Assembly (NCBI GenBank): GCA_964471435.1 | Contig: CAYYGA010000054.1 | Span: forward strand, 1-9,764 | Direction of reading: 5' to 3' | DNA length: 9,764 bases | DNA from: Facklamia sp964471435 | GTDB lineage: Bacteria; Bacillota; Bacilli; Lactobacillales; Aerococcaceae | Shown here: positions 6,013 through 9,764 of the stretch, one piece after another | Position numbering within the stretch: position 1 is the first letter of the stretch | Layout of the letters: each line of letters begins with the position of its first letter | Position numbers and translations under genes: made by a program | Notes under the pieces: generated by a model | What the model saw: the letters and a program-made list of their open reading frames with translations, nothing else | Databases searched by the model: none | Told to the model about the DNA's origin: nothing

Positions 6013-7038
6013 ATGAATATTTTTGGTAAACAACGTCTGGGAATTGATTTGGGATCTGCCAACACGATCATTTACATTGCCAACAAAGGTATCGCTTTAA
6101 GAGAACCTTCAATTGTAGCATTAGATAAAAATACACAAGAAATTGTGGCTTTTGGTAAAGAAGCCTCAAAATTAGTCGGGCGTACTTCCGATAACTATGA
6201 AACCATTTATCCGATACGTAACGGGGTCATCGCTAATTTTACTTTAACTAAACAAATGCTGGCCCATTTTATAAATCAAGCCCTCAATCGTTCTTTTGGT
6301 AAACCTGAAGTGGTGATTTGTGCACCCAGTAAAATTTCTAAAGTAGAAAGAAAAGCTATCATTGATGCGATTAGAGATTTAGGCATTAATCGGGCCATGA
6401 TTATTGAAGAACCTTTTGCCGCAGCCGTAGGAGCGGATTTGGAAATTGAAGAAGCCAGAGGGAAAATGGTGGTTGATATTGGCGGAGGAACCACTGATAT
6501 AGCGACAATTTCTTATGGAGAAATTATCCAGTCCCTGACGCTGACCGCAGCAGGCAGCTCCATGAATGAAGCTATTCAAGCCCATGTAAGACAGGCTTAT
6601 CAATTAATTATCGGCGACTATACAGCTGAAACTTTGAAAATAGTAATCGGGAATGCAGACTATGCTAAAGAAGATCTTTCCGATAAACTGATGGTTAAGG
6701 GTAGAAGTATTACCATGGGAGTTCCCGGCCAGGCCAATGTCGAGGCCGAGGTGATCGCTCATGCAATCGATGAAATTATCAATCAAATTATTAATGCGAT
6801 TAAGCAGGTACTTGAACAAACTCCTCCTGAGTTATCGGCGGACATTATGGAAACCGGCATTGTCTTGACGGGAGGAGGCGCTCTTTTAAAACGCCTGCCT
6901 GAACGTCTGGAAAGAGAAATTGGTCTGCCGGTCAGATTAGCTGACAAACCAATTGATGCCGTTGCAATCGGAGCCGGTTTATTATTAAATGAAATGAACC
7001 GCCGTTCCGAAATTATCGAAAAAAAATCACGCCGTTAG
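6013..7038 (+). CDS. mreB: Rod-shape actin homologue MreB
   Basis: This bacterial actin (341 residues) polymerises under the membrane and guides lateral wall synthesis by the elongasome. The actin-fold nucleotide motifs are present: phosphate 1 DLGSANT (12-18), the connecting segment EEPFAAAVG (132-140), phosphate 2 DIGGGTTD (155-162) and the adenosine motif LTGGGALL (285-292). Several positions differ from typical MreB: CAPSKISKVERKA at 103-115, GSSMNEAI at 181-188 where GDxMDEAI is usual, and D after GGGTT where E is common. It is thus a somewhat divergent member, but length and operon context (mreC 18 bp downstream) support MreB rather than a stand-alone Mbl or MreBH paralogue. The start has AAGGGG 8 nt upstream and its own extended -10 promoter. 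Confidence 0.95.
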   Translation: MNIFGKQRLGIDLGSANTIIYIANKGIALREPSIVALDKNTQEIVAFGKEASKLVGRTSDNYETIYPIRNGVIANFTLTKQMLAHFINQALNRSFGKPEVVICAPSKISKVERKAIIDAIRDLGINRAMIIEEPFAAAVGADLEIEEARGKMVVDIGGGTTDIATISYGEIIQSLTLTAAGSSMNEAIQAHVRQAYQLIIGDYTAETLKIVIGNADYAKEDLSDKLMVKGRSITMGVPGQANVEAEVIAHAIDEIINQIINAIKQVLEQTPPELSADIMETGIVLTGGGALLKRLPERLEREIGLPVRLADKPIDAVAIGAGLLLNEMNRRSEIIEKKSRR

Positions 7039-7056
7039 CAAGAAAGAAGGCTCTAA

Positions 7057-7902
7057 ATGTTTAACAATAAAAGATTAATTTCTATTCTCCTGGGAGCGAT
7101 AGCGATTATTAGTTTAATCGCTTATTCAATTAGCTCCAGCACCAATAATGTCGTAAAAAGTGCCGTCAATGATACAGTATCCTGGACCGGAAGAATCCTA
7201 TCCGAACCCGTGAATGTGGTGGTAGGCTTTGTTAATTCGGTTGACGATTTAGTCAATACCTTTGAAGAAAACCAAGCCTTAAAATCAAAAATTGACCAGA
7301 CCTATGAAATGCAGGTAAGAATTGCTGATTTAGAAACTGAAAATGAAAAGCTTAGACAAGAGATGAACCTCTCGGAAACCTTGTCTAATTTCACCAGCAT
7401 CAATGCGACCGTTATTTCACGTAATCCTGACCAATGGATGGAAACCTTGGTGATTAATGCCGGATCCACTGACGGGATTGAACCGAATATGGCCGTCATG
7501 TCAGGAAATGGCTTAATCGGGAGAGTTGTTGAAGTCAACCCTACTAGTTCTAAAGTCCTCTTATTAACTTCCAACCACTCCAATGAAGGGATGGTGTCAG
7601 CCCGGATACAAACCGATGAGACAGGGAACTCAGCCATCGGTGTTATCTCTGATTATGACCCGGTAAGTAAAGAATATATTCTCAGCCAGGTCAGTCCTGA
7701 AGCCGATGTCAGTGAAGGCGATATGGTGATTACGTCAGGGCTTGGCGGGGTTATCCCGAGTACACTTCTTATTGGAGAAGTAGTGGATGCGCAAATGGAT
7801 TCTTACGGCCTTTTCCAAAATGTCAGAGTTAAACCTGCAGGAGAAATGACCGATATCCGTTTTGTAACAGTTATCCTAAGAGAAGGGGGCGAAGGTGAGT
7901 AG
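7057..7902 (+). CDS. mreC: Rod-shape-determining protein MreC
   Basis: This bitopic membrane protein (281 residues) links MreB and MreD to the wall-synthesis enzymes RodA and PBP2-class transpeptidases on the outer face of the membrane. A single transmembrane helix lies at about 7-25 after a short basic cytoplasmic tail. A coiled coil at about 62-108 (NQALKSKIDQ, LETENEKLRQEM) fits the family's dimerisation helix. The extracellular beta-barrel domain at about 116-281 includes NPDQWMETLVINAGSTDGI, GLIGRVVEV and GLGGVIPSTLLIGEV. ATG 7057 is preceded by AAGAAGG with 6-nt spacing. It follows mreB by 18 bp and overlaps mreD by 8 bp, so the three form one operon. Confidence 0.96.
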   Translation: MFNNKRLISILLGAIAIISLIAYSISSSTNNVVKSAVNDTVSWTGRILSEPVNVVVGFVNSVDDLVNTFEENQALKSKIDQTYEMQVRIADLETENEKLRQEMNLSETLSNFTSINATVISRNPDQWMETLVINAGSTDGIEPNMAVMSGNGLIGRVVEVNPTSSKVLLLTSNHSNEGMVSARIQTDETGNSAIGVISDYDPVSKEYILSQVSPEADVSEGDMVITSGLGGVIPSTLLIGEVVDAQMDSYGLFQNVRVKPAGEMTDIRFVTVILREGGEGE

Positions 7903-8458
7903 TATGGCATCTTCAAAATCCTTCAGTCGTGACCACAAAATAAAAGGCATCGTTCCTTTAGTCTTACTGGTGGGATTGATTATTGATTCTTCTTTACCGG
8001 CGATTTTCCCCGGTGCCTTTCTGGGCAGTAATCAAGTGATCGTATCCCATCTTCTACTTTATTTTATTATCACCTTTGCTTTTTATATGCGGAATTCATC
8101 TATTTCACTTTACAGCTTTATTTTTGGTCTCCTACAAGATTCCTATTCGACGACTCTTTTAGGCGTTTATGCAGCTCTTTATTTCCTAGTTGCTTATATT
8201 ATTCTACAGATCAGACGTTATTTTCCCCGTAACGCCATCGTCCATTTTATGCTCTTTATTGTAGCCATTACAATCATTGATTACTTAGTGTATTTCTTTT
8301 ATGTCCGACTAGGCTTTGTTTCTTTAGGGGTGGAGCAGTATATTTTAACCCGTTTAGGGCCTACTTTGATTTTTAATACCGCTCTGGCATTTTTCATGTA
8401 TTTTCCAACCCGGGCGCTTTTAGGCTGGTTGGGTTATAATGAACATATCATTTTCTAA
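7895..8458 (+). CDS. mreD: Rod-shape-determining protein MreD
   Basis: This polytopic membrane protein (187 residues) is the third subunit of the MreBCD elongation complex. Hydrophobic segments at about 16-36, 46-65, 69-85, 87-107, 113-137 and 154-172 suggest five or six membrane spans. GLLQDSYSTTLLG (78-90) matches the family's conserved G-L-x-D-x...G region. Two starts are plausible. GTG 7895 overlaps mreC by 8 bp and has AAGGGGG (7883-7889) 5 nt upstream. ATG 7904 lies just after the mreC stop, with GAAGGTG (7891-7897) 6 nt upstream. Either implies translational coupling. In Bacillus minCD follow; here the operon ends and ribosomal genes come next. Confidence 0.93.
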   Translation: MSSMASSKSFSRDHKIKGIVPLVLLVGLIIDSSLPAIFPGAFLGSNQVIVSHLLLYFIITFAFYMRNSSISLYSFIFGLLQDSYSTTLLGVYAALYFLVAYIILQIRRYFPRNAIVHFMLFIVAITIIDYLVYFFYVRLGFVSLGVEQYILTRLGPTLIFNTALAFFMYFPTRALLGWLGYNEHIIF

Positions 8459-8517
8459 GGGTGCTTCCTTTTTATCAATCAGTTGGGTTTAAATGATTAT
8501 TTTTAAAAGAAAAAGGT

Positions 8518-8546
8518 TTGACTCAATGCTTGATTTTTGGTAAGAT
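8518..8546 (+). promoter_or_regulatory. Strong sigma-A promoter of rplU-prp-rpmA
   Basis: TTGACT (8518-8523) and TAAGAT (8541-8546) are separated by exactly 17 nt, each one mismatch from consensus. Transcription would begin near 8553. Between the mreD stop (8458) and this promoter the only structure is a weak AT-rich dyad (CCTTTTT 8467-8473 with AAAAAGG 8510-8516, inner AATCA/TGATT). It may help end the mre transcript but is not a convincing terminator. Confidence 0.88.
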
Positions 8547-8552
8547 ACTCTT

Positions 8553-8682
8553 GTTGTATTTGTGTAGCACCACAGCTGCAACCGCACAGGTTAAGTAAGA
8601 AGTACCGCAGGTCACTTAACATGGCGAGTCTAAGTGTAGATAAGTTAGCTTATCGAAAATCTATTTAATAGGAGGTGCTTGA
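8553..8682 (+). promoter_or_regulatory. Ribosomal protein L21-type mRNA leader
   Basis: This structured leader of about 130 nt lies between the promoter and rplU. Stems seen: TGTG 8561-8564 with CACA 8585-8588; GTTAAGT 8590-8596 with ACTTAAC 8614-8620; GATAAG 8639-8644 with CTTATC 8649-8654 (TTAG loop). CACTTA 8613-8618 can instead pair with TAAGTG 8631-8636. AGCACC 8566-8571 is complementary to GGTGCT 8674-8679, which overlaps the Shine-Dalgarno AGGAGGTG (8670-8677). An L21 leader upstream of rplU-ysxB-rpmA is a known Firmicutes RNA family (L21_leader), and position and form fit it. Membership has not been tested with a covariance model. Autoregulation by a ribosomal protein is inferred. Confidence 0.75.
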
Positions 8683-8991
8683 ATGTACGCAATTATAAAT
8701 ACAGGCGGCAAGCAAGTGAAAGTTGAAGAAGGACAAACAATCTTTGTTGAAAAATTAGACGCTGTTGAAGGCGATAAAGTTACTTTTGATGAGGTTGTTT
8801 TCGTTGGAGGATCTGACTCTAAAATCGGAGCTCCATTTGTTGAAGGTGCAACTGTCGAAGCTACAGTTGAAAAACAAGGCCGTGGTAAGAAAGTAACTAC
8901 TTTCCGTTACTTACGTCGTAAAGACTCACACCGTAAAATGGGCCACCGTCAGCCGTATACAAAATTAACAATTAATTCAATTAATGCTTAA
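8683..8991 (+). CDS. rplU: 50S ribosomal protein L21
   Basis: This 102-residue component of the large ribosomal subunit binds 23S rRNA. The opening MYAIINTGGKQVKVEEG and the basic C-terminal signature RRKDSHRKMGHRQPYTKL (78-95) are characteristic of bL21, and length is normal. AGGAGGTG (8670-8677) is a near-perfect Shine-Dalgarno 5 nt before ATG. It is the first gene of the rplU-prp-rpmA operon under a strong promoter and a structured leader. Codon use looks that of a highly expressed gene (many AAA, GAA, CGT, GTT). Confidence 0.98.
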   Translation: MYAIINTGGKQVKVEEGQTIFVEKLDAVEGDKVTFDEVVFVGGSDSKIGAPFVEGATVEATVEKQGRGKKVTTFRYLRRKDSHRKMGHRQPYTKLTINSINA

Positions 8992-8993
8992 TT

Positions 8994-9338
8994 ATGATTA
9001 AGATTACTGTTGAAATTTCTAAGCCGGATGAATTGATTCAGACACTTGAAGTGACGGGACATGCGGATTATGCTGAACATGGGCAGGATATTGTCTGTGC
9101 GGCAGTTTCCAGCCAGGTTATTTCAGTGGAGAATTCTTTACATCAGCTTTTAAACATTCCAGTTAAGACGACAGTCAATGAAGTTGAAGGCGGTTATTTA
9201 AAAATAGAATTACCTTCAATTCCTTCAAAAAGCCTGCAACATGATGCTCAATTACTATTGAGACATCTGGTGTTTGCTTTAGAGGTATTAACTGAATCTT
9301 ATCCAGAATATATACAGATCAAACAAATACATCAATAG
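8994..9338 (+). CDS. prp: Ribosomal-processing cysteine protease Prp
   Basis: This 114-residue protease (YsxB/Prp family) removes the N-terminal extension of ribosomal protein L27. The catalytic pair of the family is visible: His23 in GHADYAEHG (22-30) and Cys35 in DIVCAAVSSQ (32-41). It sits between rplU and rpmA, the standard Firmicutes arrangement, two bases after the rplU stop. No Shine-Dalgarno is recognisable before the ATG (the upstream bases are AT-rich), so translation probably relies on ribosomes finishing rplU. That would keep the protease low relative to its ribosomal neighbours. The substrate gene rpmA, 14 bp downstream, encodes the matching cleavage motif. Confidence 0.95.
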   Translation: MIKITVEISKPDELIQTLEVTGHADYAEHGQDIVCAAVSSQVISVENSLHQLLNIPVKTTVNEVEGGYLKIELPSIPSKSLQHDAQLLLRHLVFALEVLTESYPEYIQIKQIHQ

Positions 9339-9352
9339 GGGGTGCAAAGCAC

Positions 9353-9643
9353 ATGTTAAAACTAGATTTACAATTATTCGCTACGAAAAAAGGTGGGGGA
9401 TCTACTTCCAACGGTCGTGATTCTCAATCAAAACGTTTAGGTGCTAAAGCTGGAGACGGCCAAGCAGTTCATGGTGGCTCAATCCTATATCGTCAACGTG
9501 GAACAAAAGTTCACCCTGGTACGAATGTGGGACGCGGAGGAGACGACACTTTATTTGCTTTAATCGATGGAGTCGTTCGATTCGAACGTTTTGGTAAAAA
9601 GAGAACAAAAGTTTCTGTTTACCCATTAGCACAAGAAGCTTAA
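9353..9643 (+). CDS. rpmA: 50S ribosomal protein L27, precursor with cleavable extension
   Basis: This 96-residue bL27 reaches towards the peptidyl-transferase centre with its N-terminus. It begins MLKLDLQLFATKKGG, the Firmicutes-type extension. By analogy with Staphylococcus aureus L27, Prp should cut between Phe9 and Ala10 to expose ATKKGGGS. The conserved core SKRLGAKAGDGQ, GGSILYRQRGTK and NVGRGGDDTLFA is intact. The Shine-Dalgarno AGGGGGTG (9337-9344) lies 8 nt before ATG. A tiny hairpin GTGC-AAA-GCAC (9342-9352) fills the space between it and the start. It is the last gene of the operon and is followed by a strong terminator. Confidence 0.98.
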   Translation: MLKLDLQLFATKKGGGSTSNGRDSQSKRLGAKAGDGQAVHGGSILYRQRGTKVHPGTNVGRGGDDTLFALIDGVVRFERFGKKRTKVSVYPLAQEA

Positions 9644-9663
9644 GCTTACATAAGATCATAATC

Positions 9664-9697
9664 AAAAGGACTCTCCCTTGTGGAAGAGTCCTTTTTT
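9664..9697 (+). terminator. Intrinsic terminator of rplU-prp-rpmA
   Basis: AAGGACTCT (9666-9674) pairs with AGAGTCCTT (9685-9693). The stem extends by CC/GG past one mismatch to a short loop, and by A/T pairs at the base. A run of T (9692-9697) follows. It lies about 20 nt after the rpmA stop. Confidence 0.93.
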
Positions 9698-9714
9698 GTT
9701 GGAGCTGATTGAGT

Positions 9715-9743
9715 GCTGTCTTCCCCTCGTTTTGGAAGACAGC
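9715..9743. repeat. Perfect 10-bp inverted repeat after the rpmA terminator
   Basis: GCTGTCTTCC (9715-9724) and GGAAGACAGC (9734-9743) are perfect inverted copies around a 9-nt loop. GAGCT (9702-9706) and AGCTC (9754-9758) flank them in inverted orientation. There is no T-run after either arm, so it is not a standard terminator. It could be the edge of a further structured element or the leader of the next gene, which lies outside the window. Confidence 0.6.
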
Positions 9744-9764
9744 TTACCAAAGCTAGCTCATTCT

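Noticed and set aside
8467..8516. Intrinsic terminator after mreD
   Set aside because: The CCTTTTT/AAAAAGG dyad has a very large loop, weak A/T pairing and no T-run after it. It is noted only with the downstream promoter.

Overview
The window looks like a core chromosomal segment of a low-to-moderate-GC Gram-positive bacterium (Bacillota), most likely a non-sporulating member of Lactobacillales. The evidence is the gene order valS-folC-radC-mreBCD-rplU-prp-rpmA. This is the Bacillus subtilis valS-folC-comC-maf-radC-mreBCD-minCD-spoIVFAB-rplU-ysxB-rpmA neighbourhood with the comC, maf, min and sporulation genes missing. The L27 protein also carries the Firmicutes-type N-terminal extension, and its processing protease Prp is encoded next to it. 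A family-level placement (for example Carnobacteriaceae-like) is only a guess. All convincing genes are on the + strand.

Layout: (1) 1-133 is the leader of valS. (2) valS and folC form a tight pair (valyl-tRNA synthetase; folate polyglutamylation). (3) 4137-4426 has no gene. It holds a roughly 200-nt structured element with 42-nt inverted arms and nested hairpins, then a terminator-like hairpin whose 3' arm is the Shine-Dalgarno of radC. (4) radC is followed by a small cold-shock gene with its own promoter and a clear terminator. (5) 5581-6012 has no gene. It holds a degenerate ~40-bp tandem repeat broken by a 100-N assembly gap, then an extended -10 promoter. (6) mreB-mreC-mreD is the cell-elongation operon. 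(7) 8459-8682 holds a strong sigma-A-type promoter and a ribosomal-protein (L21-type) leader. (8) rplU-prp-rpmA encodes L21, the L27-processing cysteine protease and pre-L27, and ends in a strong terminator. A further perfect inverted repeat lies in the last 65 bases.

The coding genes are ordinary housekeeping genes. The novelty is in the spacers: the 4151-4351 structured element, the radC ribosome-binding-site/terminator hairpin, the gap-interrupted tandem repeat, and competing pairings plus a possible Shine-Dalgarno-sequestering helix in the rplU leader. Three start codons were moved inward from the longest open frame (folC 2805, radC 4427, csp 5318) because good Shine-Dalgarno sites lie just upstream of them.
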